The notes: generated by a model not told the origin, from the sequence alone. A stretch of DNA of 64,000 bases from Brachionus rotundiformis (GCA_016802295.1 JAESIW010000200.1:4519155-4583154); one strand, 5' to 3'. Shown: positions 1 through 12,322, counted from the first letter of the stretch. Translations and numbers: made by a program.

Positions 1-234
1 AGTGGCAAGTTTTTGATAGCTAGATGAAGGACCTTTTCTAATCTCTCTAAAAATGTAATTTTCATTCCTTAAATTAGCTTCGAAGGTCTTCCAGAACGGC
101 TTCGATCAGAAACAGACCAGTCTATTCATATTGTTTCTTAGTTTAAGAGACACATTTTGGAGATACACCCTAACAGCTTGGTTATTTCATTTTGCTTTTT
201 ATCTTCACTTTTTAGCCGACCCACGATCTGCCAT
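1..234 (-). pseudogene. Tc1/mariner transposase N-terminal remnant (runs off left edge)
   Basis: Read on the minus strand from an ATG at 234, short open stretches in shifting frames spell a Tc1-type transposase N-terminus. There is a start-like MADRGSAKK, then EDKKQNEITKLLG, VSPKCVS, and finally SVSDRSRSGRPSKL followed in another frame by NYIFREIRKGPSSSYQKLA. The RSGRP motif between two helix-turn-helix halves is typical of Tc1/mariner DNA-binding domains. Several frameshifts and stops show the copy is dead. The catalytic domain would lie beyond the left edge. Assignment rests on motif recognition only. Confidence 0.6.
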
Positions 235-239
235 TTTGT

Positions 240-1350
240 GGGCTAGACACATTTTTTACTCATTTGTTGCCAAATTAAAAATTTTTTGGGAATGTTATTT
301 AAAGACTAAATAAATAGTTGGGGAATTTTTAAAATATGCGTGTGCACAATTTACTCAAAATTAGAAGATATTTAAGAATTAATCATAAAGATGTGAAAAA
401 AAGGTACTAATGATTTTTGTAACTTTTGAATTATCCGAATTTTCAAAACTAAAAATTTTTCAATTAAGTGCTTTTATTTTTTTTTGCACTCTGATATTTG
501 TAAATTTCAATAAATAAACAACAATCTTAGATAAATAAAATAATTAATTCCTAAACTTTTACAACATACTGTATATAGTTATTTTTTAAGAATTGGTGAA
601 TATTTTCGAATGTATTTTTGAATTAGTTGGCAAAATAGAGTGCTTTTTTCTTGATAATTCTTAAAATTTGCCCATAAAGTGGATATATTGTAATCAACCA
701 ATTTGCTATTAAGTTTAATTTTTATTAATTATCTAATTATTCGATACAATTGTAGTAAATTTAATTAGAAATGAAAAATTTAAATTTAGACTAAAATTTT
801 TTATTTTCGATTTAAAAATAAATTTAATTTACAAAATAACATCTGAAACAAATCATTCATTCTAAACATGCTTAAAATAATGGAATGAACATCATAATTT
901 AGTTAAGATCAAACAATCATATTTTCAAATTAAAAATAGTCAAAATCACCTGATTAAATTTTTTTAAAATATTGCCTTTTAGTAAAATAAAAAAGAATAA
1001 AATCAAAAATTAATTTATCTTTTAAAAGTTAAGTTCTGCTAATTTAAACGATTCAAAAATAAGATATTTTGCAAATTGATTTATATTTGAATGGTTTTAA
1101 TGAACAGAACTAAAAAAATTAACCATGTGCAAAAAAATTGCAAAAACGCAAAGCTTAAGTTTTGAAATCATTTTTAAAATTTTACTCGGTAAACTTTGAA
1201 AATATTATTAAATGAGTATAGAAACTATATTTTGCTTAAATAAACTTGAATATCAATTCGATTCCAACAAAGATAAATTATAAATAATCGATAATGATTA
1301 AACAAAATATTTTTGATTATCTTTTTCGTGGCAATATTTTAATGAAATGC
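240..1350. other. AT-rich intergenic, no gene seen
   Basis: Very AT-rich sequence with stops in all frames. It holds the 3' flank of the minus-strand Patched-like gene. No repeat boundary or RNA gene was recognised. Confidence 0.6.
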
Positions 1351-1356
1351 AGCTAA

Positions 1357-4300
1357 TTATTTTAAATTTGTTGTATACTTATTTATCCAACAAGGACCTA
1401 TTAGAACTATTAGGACTGGATAGACTACTGCCAAGTGTAAGAACAAATTGAGACTAATGCTCATCAGAATTATGTATAATGAGTGGAAATTGTAAGTGTC
1501 ACAAAAGTACATAAAATTAAGCCCAAACAAAGCAATGAATAGAAAGAAAATAGCAGATTTTTTCGAGCTATTTTCAAACGAAAACTTGAGTCTCTTTATT
1601 TTTAGCTTTTTGATCGACTTTTCGATATTAGCAACTGTCCCTGAAGCTTTTCTGCGGGTTCCATCTTTCACTGTGTACAAAAATAAATAAGCCTGGTGAT
1701 AGAAAAATTCGAACAAAAATGCTGGTATTATTATCAGCTGCATCATGGTTACTATATTCAGGTTTATGCCAAACTGGACCATGTTAGCTATGACCGATAC
1801 AAAATAAGAAATACCCACTAGTTGAATTATGAGCATTGTACGTAAATCGAAGATAAGCATCAAACTTCCGAAGTATATGCATTCAAATGATAGCACAAAA
1901 ATAGCCACGAATGTAGGATATATCTCATTCAATTGTTCCAAATAAAGAAATACATTCGAATAGATAATCACGTCTTGACTGGTAAAATTATACCTTTCGA
2001 TGGCAAGAGATTTCAGTTGGTTCATAGTTTGAACATTCTCTTGGGACCCAGTGAACTCTTTAAGGGATAAAAATATTCTGCTGTATGGTATTGTTAAATT
2101 TAATTTGGTGATAGGTGATGAGCTTTCTTGGCTCATGCTGCTTATTAAATTTTCAAGTTCAGGAATTGTGAGAGACTTGTTATTGAAAAAAATTCCAACA
2201 TCGTCTCTGTTCTGATCAAGGTACAGCACGTTTGCTATGCTTCGAAAAAAGCAAGCCATCGGATTGTCTATCTGGCACTCTGGATAATATAATTTGGAAA
2301 ATGAATTATCGTTGATTGCACTTTGAAGCCAACTTATTTCCATTTCATGCATTCCTGGTAAATTTTTGCAGTCTTGGATAAAATTCTTTATATTATCCTG
2401 AACTTGAGGATCCCAATATTCGAACGGACGCACAAAATTAATCATTACCACTGGACCCAATTCAAAATTTTCTAGATGATTTTCGAGATGCTTTTTCAAA
2501 TAAGATTGCCTTGGTAGCAGGTCCGTCATGGGCATTTCCACACGAAGATGCAAAGTGAAAAATACCAAATTAAAAATAAAATAAGTTAAAAATATAACAA
2601 GTAATAAATATCTAAGCTTAGTGCCAAAAAATAAGGATGTCTTTTTAAAAAGTAGAATATAAACTGTGTTTAAAAATTTGTTAGACTGAATTTTTTTCAG
2701 ACGAGTCTGTAACTCCATTTGTGTCTCTGTTCTGGGTAGCTGATTTTCAGTGTCTAGATCAATTGTAACATTGTCTGAATTCGGTTCAGGTGTTATATTA
2801 AGATTTTCCAATTGAGCTAGATTTTCGCTTTCATCATGTTTATAGCAGAATATAAGGCAATTTCGGTTTTGTTTGACTCGACGCAAATAGATCACCAAAC
2901 ATGGACAAAAAAATGTAGTTTGGCCGAAAAAGTTGATTATCAAACTTAAAACTAAAAATATATGAAAAAAATTGAACAAAATTGTAACTTTAACTTAATT
3001 TAATTAATTATTTTATTTGAGAATGTCTAATAAAATATTTTGTTTATTGGTCCATTAGCTTAATAAACGTTTTAAATCATATTTTATTTTAACACTTCTA
3101 AATCTTTGATAAAGCGATGATGCTGAAAGATCTAGATTCCACTTGTCATGGGTAGATGGATAGATGTGTGGCGTATGGGTTTATGTGCTGATAAGTGCTA
3201 TGTGATATATTTTGGTAGATTAAATTCAAGGCATAGATAGGTTTTAAGAAGTCGTGAGAGCGGCTCGAATGTCATATTGTCAGAGAGTGCAAAAGAGATC
3301 TTAGGTGGATGGTCTCATCAGATTTAAAGTGGACCTGCCAAGTTAATAGTGCATGTGAGAGAGCGAGTAGAGTTCTTGGAATGATAAGCCAAATATTTAA
3401 AAGCAGAGATGTCACTGTGTCACCAAGAAGTATGTCGTATGGAATGAAGCTGGCTAGAGTGGGCTTGAAAAAGTTGGGAGTGAGAGGAAATTTGTTTGAA
3501 ATGTACAAATTAGTGAATGGATTAGAAAAGGTGGACTTGATCAGAGATCTGGTGAATAGATCAGTAATCAAAGCATCAGAATCCAGAAAGATATTTTCCC
3601 TGGTCAAACTAGAAACGATTTTGCAGCTATAGTGAGTGTAAGACATGCCTTTTTTCAAACAGAGTAGTCCCGCACTAGAATAAGTAACCGGAAAATGTGG
3701 TAGCATCTAGATTAAATATAAAAGACTGCTGCAGCTCCACACTGCCTGAAGATGATGGTGAGCTGAGACATTCAACATGATAGGTATTGCAGCAAGAAAT
3801 ACTACACCTGAATTACCACAAAATTTTTTTTATATAAACAAACGTTTAATTAAGAAAAAAATAATTACCTAGAAAATAACAATAAAATCTGATTGCATCG
3901 AATTGAGCAGTTATACCAATTGTCAAATAGGCACCAACTGACGTTGAAAGAGTACAAAAACTCGGAACCAAAATCAATTGTATGGTTCTTGTTAATTTTT
4001 TTTTAATATCTAAATCAAACAAAGACTTGTTAGATCCATTGGCCAAGTTGAATTTATCTTTTAATTGATGGACGCTTTTTAACTTGTAATCGCTTATGTT
4101 TTTGAATAGCATCAACGATTGATGGCAATTTATGATCATTAGAATAAATATAATTGAATAAAGCAACTGATTTACCGGAATTGAAAATAATGACATGAGC
4201 CCAATGGTTGACAAAATGGTAAATGAAAATTGTATAAAAGTGGCAAATACTAAAAATCCACTAGTCTTAATTAAATAAAGATTTATCTTGAACCATTTAG

Positions 4301-5336
4301 AAAATATTTTCAGTTTTTTTTCTTCAATTATTTTATCTCCAACGGCCTGTGTTAAAAATTTTTCTTTAAAGTAGACCTTAAACATCCGTAAATCGAACCA
4401 CATGAACAAAAAATAGATTATCCAAATGGAAACAAAAGATGTTAGTATATATTTGAAATCAAACACAGAATACTTTATAATCTCACTTTCGAGTGTATGT
4501 GACGTATGATATGATATATCAAATAAATTGTACTCATTTGACTTGATTACCTGCTCCATGTAATTCTCAAATCTATTCATAAATTTGATTGAATTTTCTT
4601 TTTCCGGTTCGGTTTCACTTAATAGCTCAAATCTTGTTCTAAAAATGTTTACTGATTGAATAAAGCATTTGACAGTACCAAATTCATCACGGCACTCCTC
4701 TTTTCTATTTTTTCCAAACACAAAATTCATGCTAGTTCCATCAGTTACATTTAAGGTGATCTCAGTATATAACTGAGTTGGATCGTTCTTATCATAATTA
4801 ATCTCTTTTTTAAGTAATTTTTCTTGAAATGTTGGTATGCGTAAAATGCTTCCCTCAATGGCACATATTTTTAGCCTCTTGGGACATAAATTTCCCAAGT
4901 AGGTTAGATTTTTGCTCGAATTAGATGTGGAGTTGTATGCTTCTACAGTCAAAGACTGAGTAATATTGTCGTATATTTGGTTAAATTTGTCCAGTGTACT
5001 CTGATTCATGAACGATTCATTTTCGTTTCGCATTTTGACTATTATCTCCACATAGTGTCCCAGATCGATGCCTTTGTGAGTAAAATAATTGTTTCTACGA
5101 TAGGGAAATAAATCGGAAATTATCTCGGCATCTTGAATGGCTTCGCTGTTTTTTACATTTGTCAATTGTTGGCTATTGCTTTCCATTTTTGCTTGAAATA
5201 AACCAAAACTAAGGCATACCATTAAAAGAAGATAACAAGATACAATTGCCAATGTATGTTCGACTATCAGTGCTGCATAATGCTTGCTTATTGAATTGTA
5301 AATGTTTCGTAGTTTGATGTAAACGGTGCGAAACAT
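1357..5336 (-). CDS. Patched-related 12-TM protein (sterol-sensing/RND family)
   Basis: Two exons, 5336-3869 and 2951-1357, joined in phase 1 across a GT-AG intron of 917 bp, predict about 1020 residues. TM1 lies near residues 22-48, followed by a large loop of about 230 residues with several N-glycosylation sequons (NESF, NQST, NVTD). TM2-TM6 form a sterol-sensing-type block at about 290-510. TM7 is near 545-570, with a second ectodomain beginning at MPMTDLLPRQSYLKKHLEN. TM8-TM12 end in the NPC1/Patched-like YPVLIVLIGPC. The two-fold TM plus ectodomain layout fits the Patched/PTCHD/NPC1 superfamily, whose members move or sense sterols or lipids. Divergence prevents assignment to Patched, PTCHD or NPC1. 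The intron splits TM6 and contains a LINE fragment. The start is the first ATG, just 3' of an acceptor-like ttttttatag. Confidence 0.75.
3120..3830 (+). mobile_element. Non-LTR retrotransposon (LINE) 3' fragment in intron
   Basis: Plus-strand fragment inside the intron of the Patched-like gene. An open stretch at 3309-3632 reads like the tail of a reverse transcriptase ORF: SSDLKWTCQVN, ASRVLGMI, then KLARVGLKKLGVRGNLFEMY. Downstream an FFKQ segment and a tail containing ctgctgcagctccacactg follow in other frames. Related decayed copies lie near 7.5, 36.1, 44.1, 50.2 and 56.4 kb. Stops and frameshifts mark it as dead. Confidence 0.75.
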
Positions 5337-7485
5337 TTTTTCTATAAAAAAATGATAAGATGGTCAATAAGTATTAGACTAGCTAGATAAAATGTTTATC
5401 ATTTAAAAAGCTATTTGCTTTATTTTTGACCTTTAGATGGATTAATTTTGTAAACATTTTAAGCTCTAAAAATCAACATTGGCATTACCAAACGAAACAA
5501 AATCAGTTTGAAAATTTGAATGAAAATAATTATTCTAATCTCATGATTATCAAATTATTTTAAATAATTTTTTGCAAAGATACATCTTTTAATTCTATAA
5601 TTATATAAAATAAATGCTAATTTAACTATTCATATGAAGTAAATTTTAAAATTCAAACTAAAACTAAACCACGTCTTGATTTAAATAATCGAAAAAGCAT
5701 CTTTAAATGCTAGAACCTCATATTATTCAGCAGAACTTTAGTTCTGCTAGATTAATTCAAACTTATTTAAATTAAATTTTACTGAAAATCATCATTTGCT
5801 TAATTTATAGTTTTTGCATCATATGTCATTGTATGACGTTTGACAGATGGCACTAAGGGAGCAAGCTGAACATCTATTATGTAATTGAGCTTATATAGGA
5901 TATCTTAAATATTTTAGATGGAAAAAATTACCAAGGTCTCTTGAAAAACAAATTACAGTATCTTTTATTCGGTTTAAAATAAATTTTTAGTCATTTTCGA
6001 AGTATACCTACAAAAGTATTGAATTAGCATAAATTAAAAAAAACACTTGGTTTTAGATAAATTTTGAGATCAGATCAAATTAGTTTTTGATGACATAATA
6101 ATTTTGCAAATAAGAGAATTATGGCCTGATTTTTTCGATAGTCTAACAGAGCTACAAATAAGCAAAAATATAAAAATGAATATTTCATATAAATTTAGCA
6201 TAAATTAAGATTAGATTGTATTATAAAACATGGAAAAACATCAAATATTTACTCAAAGAAATAAGTTTTCTAGTGTTAATGATAGAATTAGTTTATTAAG
6301 ATTTTAATTAAAATCCTCCTCGATGTCACTAACACATTCAAATTAGTTGATAAATGTGCAAAGTATCAAAATTTTTGAAAATAGATATTAAAATGACTAG
6401 GATTGTATTTTTTTGACCGATCTAAATGTTGAAAAGAAAGGTTTGCTTCATATCTAGATCACTTTCTAATCCTTTCTAAATAAATTTTACCTAGACAAGG
6501 CAACTTATGCTAAACTCAATTTAAAATTAAATTCAAAAATCTTATTGTTAAGTCTTAAAATGCTGAATGACTGTGTGAAACAAAAAGTCACCTTACCAAC
6601 ACAAAATCTGTCTCAAAGTGAATTATATGGTTCGATTGTCGAGGAATGCTTGATAGAGGCGTTATGCAATTTCTAATAACTTGACTAAAATATCGTATGA
6701 TTTTAATGAATATTGGATTGCGCAAAATAAAACTATTCCGTTTAAATATAAAAATAGCTATTATTTTATTATACAAGCATGTGATATGTGTGTTGAACAT
6801 TAAAGGATAATATATCTGTTTAATTTGATAAAATTTATTGCTAAAATAATAACTTTTACTAGATATCTAGCTATTTTATATAGCTAAACATTTATATAAG
6901 ATAGCCAACAAATTCTTAGTTTAAAAAATTTACTTTTCGCAATTGAAAAAGAGATATATTTTACCATTGTATTTATTGGTGTTTAGATTTGAGTCATTTA
7001 GATATTATGATGAAAAAATTATACTCAAAATCTAGAGTATCTCTATTAATTATTCAAAAATTAGGATAAAATATTTAAATGTGGTGTTGTTCTATCTTAA
7101 AATTATCATTTATTTGCTCAAAAAGTATCCAACATATTAAATCATGAACTAGTTTAAAATCTTGAGCCTTGAAATTTTTTAATGAATCAAATTAATTTGA
7201 TTTATAGCTTGCCTAAATAATTTTAATAATTAGATATATTTTAAATTAGAATTTAATTTATTTTTGATGAAAAATTATTTTATTTGATTATCTTTTATTC
7301 CAATTAAAATTTTACCTTTTGATTATTTCAATTATTCTGTAGCTAAGTAAAAAAAGACGACAAATAATAAGATAAATTCTAAATAAATCAAGTTATAATA
7401 ATTACTTGCCGAAAATCTAGAAAGAGAAAAAGATCTAATGAAAAGTATACATTGGAACAAATCAAGAAACTTTCCAAGTTATCGG
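5337..7485. other. AT-rich intergenic with one small clean ORF (6559-6678, +)
   Basis: Mostly AT-rich spacer between the start of the Patched-like gene and a LINE remnant. One plus-strand ATG at 6559 opens a 39-codon frame (MLNDCVKQKVTLPTQNLSQS...) ending in a double TAA. Its codons look balanced compared with the surroundings, but nothing recognisable is encoded. It may be an exon remnant or chance. Confidence 0.35.
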
Positions 7486-7489
7486 TGAT

Positions 7490-7865
7490 CACAAAAAACA
7501 TCGAGCATGTCCGAAAATTCTGACAAAATAGTTGAACTCATGCAATGTTCTGCCAGTGTGTGGAACCCAATTGAAGGAATTAAATGAGTTAGATAAGGTG
7601 CAAGAAAGAACAAAGATCACTGTGTCGCCAAGAATTATGTCGTATGGAAGGAAGCTGACAAGAGTGGGCTTGAAAAGGTTGAGAGTGAGAGAAAATATGA
7701 TTGAAATGTACAAATTAGTGCAGCATTAAGGGGGAACAGCCCTCCAAGAGAAAGTTTTTGCAACTTAAAAGCTGCTTTAGATAGTATCAATGGAGTAAGC
7801 TCCTAGAGTGTTATGTAGGCATCGCAGGCACTACTTTTTCTAAGAATATACTTTGGCTTTTTTAA
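7490..7865 (+). mobile_element. LINE reverse-transcriptase tail fragment
   Basis: The plus frame at 7532-7729 contains ITVSPRIMSYGRKLTRVGLK and then ENMIEMYKLV. This is the same domain as the 3309-3632 copy (VTVSPRSMSYGMKLARVGLK), so both derive from one LINE family. It is truncated and interrupted. Confidence 0.65.
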
Positions 7866-7946
7866 TATTGGTAAATACGGGACAACTTAATATAGACAAG
7901 ATAAAATCAGAAGTTAATCTGCTTTTAGAAGCCCAGAATATAATAT

Positions 7947-8015
7947 AATTTGAGTTTTGTTTCTTTGTTTAGTGATGAATTTGTTGCGGAATTTGCTGAT
8001 TAGGTACTCTACTCG
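7947..8015 (-). repeat. Duplicated fragment of the 3' end of CCDC6
   Basis: About 69 bp nearly identical to 8661-8730, which holds the last coding codons, stop and start of the 3' flank of CCDC6, in the same orientation roughly 0.7 kb downstream of the gene. The stop-codon position is changed in the copy, so it is a non-functional partial duplication. Confidence 0.8.
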
Positions 8016-8670
8016 AACATAGGAAGATTATTGACGATTTTTTTATTCGGTCAGAGCCTACTGATCAATTCGAAAAAAAGTTTTTGGAATCATAAACATG
8101 GTTACATCTTTTTCAATTTTGGTACAACTGTGTATGTATATATATTGAAAAAAATAATAAAAATAAATAGTTTTTTAATCTTTTTAATTTTATTTAAATT
8201 GATTTCTTGTATCCACTTAATGGTTCAAATTTTAGTTAGAATATACATTTTCCAACATATTATCTAGCTTGAACAAAATATTTCTTTAAGTTTCAAGATA
8301 TTATTAGCAGTTTAATTCAGAAAAAAATATTTTCCTTTTATATTTTGAATATAAACTAAGCATAAACAAAATTTAAAATGAATTATTTAAATCGTTCTCT
8401 TATAATTTTATTTATAATCAAGTCAGATTTGTTTTAATAAAATGTTTAAAAAACTTACAATAGAAATATCTTCAATTTTAATGTTCAATTTTAGTCAAAT
8501 GTTTGAAATAACGTTTTAAAAAATATTCTTGTCAACAAGATACTCGAAAGTTATCATTGTTTAAACTTTAAAAAAAAATCATCGGTTTAATGGATAAATA
8601 GATATATATTCTATATGTTTATATATATAGAAGTTTTTATGAAAAAAAAAGCTAAAGATAAATTTGAGTT

Positions 8671-9978
8671 TCATTTCTTTGTTTCGTGATGAATTTGTTG
8701 CGGAATTTGCTGATTAGGTACTCTACTCGAGTTTATTGATGAAGAAGAGGAAGATAGAGAGGATGATGCAGTCAATGGATTAGCTGTGGTTGGGCCAGAA
8801 ATTGATTGTCTTTGTCCTGGTTGATTTACATGAGGTGGTGATTGAAGGACTGAATGACTCGATTGTTTCATTAGTTGATTACATGCTGGGCATCGTTCAG
8901 CACTGCTTGAACCTGGTTGAGTGAATACCTGAGCTTGAACAGCCGGATTGTGCACCGGGTTATGAACTACGTAGGCCGGTATGGGACTAGAAATCGTTCT
9001 TTGCCTGGTTGACTCATTGAAATGGCGCTCATCGTCCATTTCCAAGCTTGACTCACTCTCGGACAAATGGCGACATAAAGCCTCGCGTCGGTCCACTTCC
9101 ATTTGAAGTCGCCTTTGCAAACGAACATTTTCCTCTTTGATCAATTTTTCTTCTCTAACTAATTTAGCCATGTTTTCTTTGTTATCTCGTTCGGCTTTTT
9201 CCAAATTTGTTTTTAAGCGTGTTACTTCGCGTCTGAGGTTTATTATGTGCTCAGTCAAATTAGCGGCCTGATCAGAATTTGAAGGAAGCCCTATCAGCGC
9301 AGAATTGAGGGACGAAGCTGAACCAGAATTTCTAGGAGATAATGGAGCACTCACTGGCTGCTCGAGCTTTTCCTGAAGCATTCTTTTTTCAGCCTCTAAG
9401 CGCTCCATTCTTTTCCAAAGCCGATTTACAAGTGATTCTTGTTCTTGTTCCAAAGTGTTTTCTAATTCGATTTTTTCGCGTCTCAACTGCTCTAAATTGC
9501 ATTGCTTGGCGGACGTCTCAGCTTCTAATTTTTCAATTTTTTTCATCAGCTTGTTCACCATATGCTCCTGTTCTTGTTCCAAAGTTTGTTCGAGCTGAAC
9601 TTTTTCGTTTCTTAGCTGACTAAGCTTTCTGGAAAGATCGTTTGTCAAATATTCCTCCTCTCGTTCGTAATTATTTGCCAAAAGTTCTTTTTCTTTTTTA
9701 AGAGATTGAATTTTTTTCAAAAGCTTGTTCGAAATGTATTCCTCTTCTTGTTCTGCTCGAGCCTGAATATTTACACTTGCTTTTCTCAGCTCTTTATTCT
9801 CTTCTTGGAGCTGCTTTACGCGGATCTTGAATGTTTCTATTTCTATTTTGAGTACACGGTTTTCCTGAATCAACGATTCTATCCGCTTTTCCATTTGTTC
9901 TTTGGAAGTTGGTATAGTGCTTAAGTTTGCCTCGTGAACCGAGCTTGTATCACTTTCTAATTCGCTATCCGTGAGCAT
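8671..9978 (-). CDS. CCDC6: Coiled-coil domain-containing protein 6 homologue
   Basis: Single-exon gene of 435 residues. A short acidic/serine N-terminus leads into a long coiled coil at about 28-215 with the repeated CCDC6 signature: EQEEEYISNKLLKKI, EREEEYLTNDLSRKL, EQEQEHMVNKLMKKI and EQEQESLVNRLWKRM. After an SPRNS linker, a second coiled coil spans about 240-300. The C-terminus is Pro/Ser/Gln-rich, with a CPAC pair and poly-Ser. Human CCDC6 (474 aa, the RET/PTC1 fusion partner and checkpoint-linked scaffold) has the same order. The ATG at 9978 is preceded by an acceptor-like aaaattag about 25 nt upstream. A short piece of its 3' end is duplicated downstream at 7947-8015. Confidence 0.92.
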   Translation of the reverse strand: MLTDSELESDTSSVHEANLSTIPTSKEQMEKRIESLIQENRVLKIEIETFKIRVKQLQEENKELRKASVNIQARAEQEEEYISNKLLKKIQSLKKEKELLANNYEREEEYLTNDLSRKLSQLRNEKVQLEQTLEQEQEHMVNKLMKKIEKLEAETSAKQCNLEQLRREKIELENTLEQEQESLVNRLWKRMERLEAEKRMLQEKLEQPVSAPLSPRNSGSASSLNSALIGLPSNSDQAANLTEHIINLRREVTRLKTNLEKAERDNKENMAKLVREEKLIKEENVRLQRRLQMEVDRREALCRHLSESESSLEMDDERHFNESTRQRTISSPIPAYVVHNPVHNPAVQAQVFTQPGSSSAERCPACNQLMKQSSHSVLQSPPHVNQPGQRQSISGPTTANPLTASSSLSSSSSSINSSRVPNQQIPQQIHHETKK

Positions 9979-11350
9979 TTTTCTTTTTTCCTTTTTTTAA
10001 ATCTAATTTTACAATAAATAAAAAATTTTCAAAATTTTAATTTTTTTCATAAAAAATTATAAATATGTTAAAAAATTATCTGACACACAATTCTAATAAG
10101 TGTATAAGTTAAGTATTAGTTTAAAAAACAAATCAAATGATCACTCTTTCTCCCTCTTTTTCGCATCTGTCATCACCAAGTCATCCATTGCCAACGTGAA
10201 AAGAATTAAAATTTCGACCATATTTTGTTTTGGATCCTAACCAGGTATGGAAAATAACTATCATTTGCGTTTTAAGCAATAAATTAAAATGCAAATTTTA
10301 TAACATGCATCCATTAGATACGATTTAACATGATTCTTTCCATTTTCCAAAAATGGTTTTTTTAGCATTAATTAACATTAAATAAAATTCGGAAAAAAAT
10401 TATTCCTAATTTAAATACACGCCTTAATTCTAGATTACATTTTGATTCCAAAAGAATTTTATCTTCTTTGAAACAAAATTCTACTTACTTCAGGATTATT
10501 GTAAAACTTTAATCTCAAACTATTAATTGATTCTGAATAAATTTTTTTTCTCTAATTAGACTTTAAAACTGCTTGAATTTTTTTTCATTAATTTTGATAT
10601 ATGGAAAAAGTTTTAAATTTTTCCTTTATTTATTTGAACCTCAATGAATCAAACAGAATAAACATAAATTAACATGGATTGCTAAAAAATCGTATTTAAT
10701 ATATTTTTTTAAATACTTAAGAAATAATCTTAGAGGCAACTTAAACATCTACAAGCTAAAATATTCTTTTATTTATAACATCAATGGTTCCATTTATTAT
10801 TTTCAGTTATCTTACTTTTGAATATTTTATTGATTAAATGAAGATTTTTCATAATTATTCAGTTTGCTGATTCCGATAAATTAATCTTCGCTTAAAAATT
10901 ATTAATTATTAATGTTAAAAAAAGTGCTAGAAATTTCTTAAAATGAAAAAAAAATATATAAGTTTATCATTAAAGTAAGCTTTGGACGTTATTGAGCCGG
11001 TCAATCTGGAAACCGTTTATTTGGCGGGCCAATTTTAATATAATAATTAATTACTTGTTATTTTAAAGAGAAAAATTGTTTTCGGTAATATATTTTTGGC
11101 AAAAAATATACCGCCAAAATGCATATCCTTTTTTCATATAACTTTTTATTTAATTATTTTTTCTAAAAGAATTTTTTTAGAACTTTAAAAGATTTACATA
11201 TTTCAAAATAACTTCAAAAACAGTAAATTTTTATTACAAATTATTATTTTATTAATGAAACTACTTGAAAGTTTATTTCTAATTTAATTAACAAATTGAA
11301 AATTGAGATGAAAAAAAAACTTAAAAAAAATCTATAAAATATAAAGTTTT
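9979..11350. other. AT-rich intergenic, nothing recognised
   Basis: Spacer between the 5' end of CCDC6 and the 3' end of the ribonucleotide reductase gene, both on the minus strand. No ORF, RNA or clear repeat was seen. Confidence 0.6.
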
Positions 11351-12322
11351 CTAAAATTCAGCATCTAATGTAAAAAAATCCTCTTGTGTATTAACTTTAT
11401 TAATGACACCTGCCTTTTGGTACTCGCCAACTTTTTTTTCAAAGAAATTAGTCTTTCCACTGAGTGAAATGTTTTCCATAAAATCAAAAGGATTTTCGCT
11501 ATTGTAAATTTTGGCACATTGCAGCTCTACCAACAACCGATCAGCTACATATTGAATATAATCAGCCATTAGCCTCGAATTCATTCCAATAAGATCAACA
11601 GGAAGTGAGTCTGTCAAAAATTCTGTCTCTATTCTTACGGCATCTCTAATTATCTCATAGACTCTCTCTTGGCTGGGTTTGTTGTTTAAGTATCTGTACA
11701 TCAGACAAGCAAAATCAGTGTGTAAGCCTTCGTCACGGCTGATAAGCTCATTACTAAAAGCCAGGCCGGGCATAAGTCCACGCTTCTTCAGCCAGAATAT
11801 AGAAGCAAATGACCCGGAAAAGAAAATACCTTCGACTGCAGCAAAAGCAATTATTCTCTCAGCAAATGAAGCCTTCTCGTCATTTATCCATTTAAGAGCC
11901 CAATCTGCTTTCTTTTTAACACTTGGTAAATTCTCAATCGCGTTGAACAAATATTTTTTTTCACTCTCATTTTCCACATAAGTATCTATAAGTAAGCTAT
12001 ACATCTCCGAATGTATATTCTCCATGGCCACTTGACATTTATAGAAATACTTGGCTTCTATTATTTGCACCTCATCTGAAAAGCGCTCAATTAAATTAGC
12101 GTTCACAATACCATCACTTGCAGCAAAAAAAGCCAGAACATGCTTTATAAAATGCTTCTCTTGGGGTTTAAGACTTGCCCAGTCTTTCAAGTCTTTGGAG
12201 CAATCTACTTCCTCGGTGGTCCAAAATGAAGCGACAGCTTTTTTATACATTTCCCAAATGTCTTGATACTTAATTGGAAATAAGTGAAGTCGACTGGGAT
12301 CCTTAACTAAAAATGGTTCCAT
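11351..12322 (-). CDS. RRM2: Ribonucleoside-diphosphate reductase small subunit (R2)
   Basis: Single exon, 323 residues from the ATG at 12322. An in-frame TAA lies a few codons upstream in the same exon, so this start is firm. Houses the class Ia diiron/tyrosyl-radical site that supplies the radical to R1 for dNTP synthesis. Ligands are D70 (FAASDGI), E101 and H104 (AMENIHSEMY), E164 (AAVEGIFFSG), E198 and H201 (SRDEGLH), with the radical tyrosine at Y108. The C-terminal tail FFTLDAEF is the R1-docking peptide, with Glu instead of the usual Asp before the final Phe. Mammalian R2 is about 390 aa; the missing part is the disordered N-terminus carrying the KEN-box degron. An acceptor-like catttttcag sits 25 nt upstream of the ATG. 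Confidence 0.96.
   Translation of the reverse strand: MEPFLVKDPSRLHLFPIKYQDIWEMYKKAVASFWTTEEVDCSKDLKDWASLKPQEKHFIKHVLAFFAASDGIVNANLIERFSDEVQIIEAKYFYKCQVAMENIHSEMYSLLIDTYVENESEKKYLFNAIENLPSVKKKADWALKWINDEKASFAERIIAFAAVEGIFFSGSFASIFWLKKRGLMPGLAFSNELISRDEGLHTDFACLMYRYLNNKPSQERVYEIIRDAVRIETEFLTDSLPVDLIGMNSRLMADYIQYVADRLLVELQCAKIYNSENPFDFMENISLSGKTNFFEKKVGEYQKAGVINKVNTQEDFFTLDAEF

Noticed and set aside
131..313. Plus-strand 60-codon frame at the left edge
   Set aside because: It begins with TTG and is antisense to the Tc1-type transposase remnant, which explains the open frame.
9342..9924. Plus-strand frames over CCDC6
   Set aside because: Shadows of the coiled-coil coding sequence (Glu/Lys codons read as Phe/Leu on the other strand).
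11679..12266. Plus-strand frames over the R2 gene
   Set aside because: Antisense shadows of a highly conserved coding exon.
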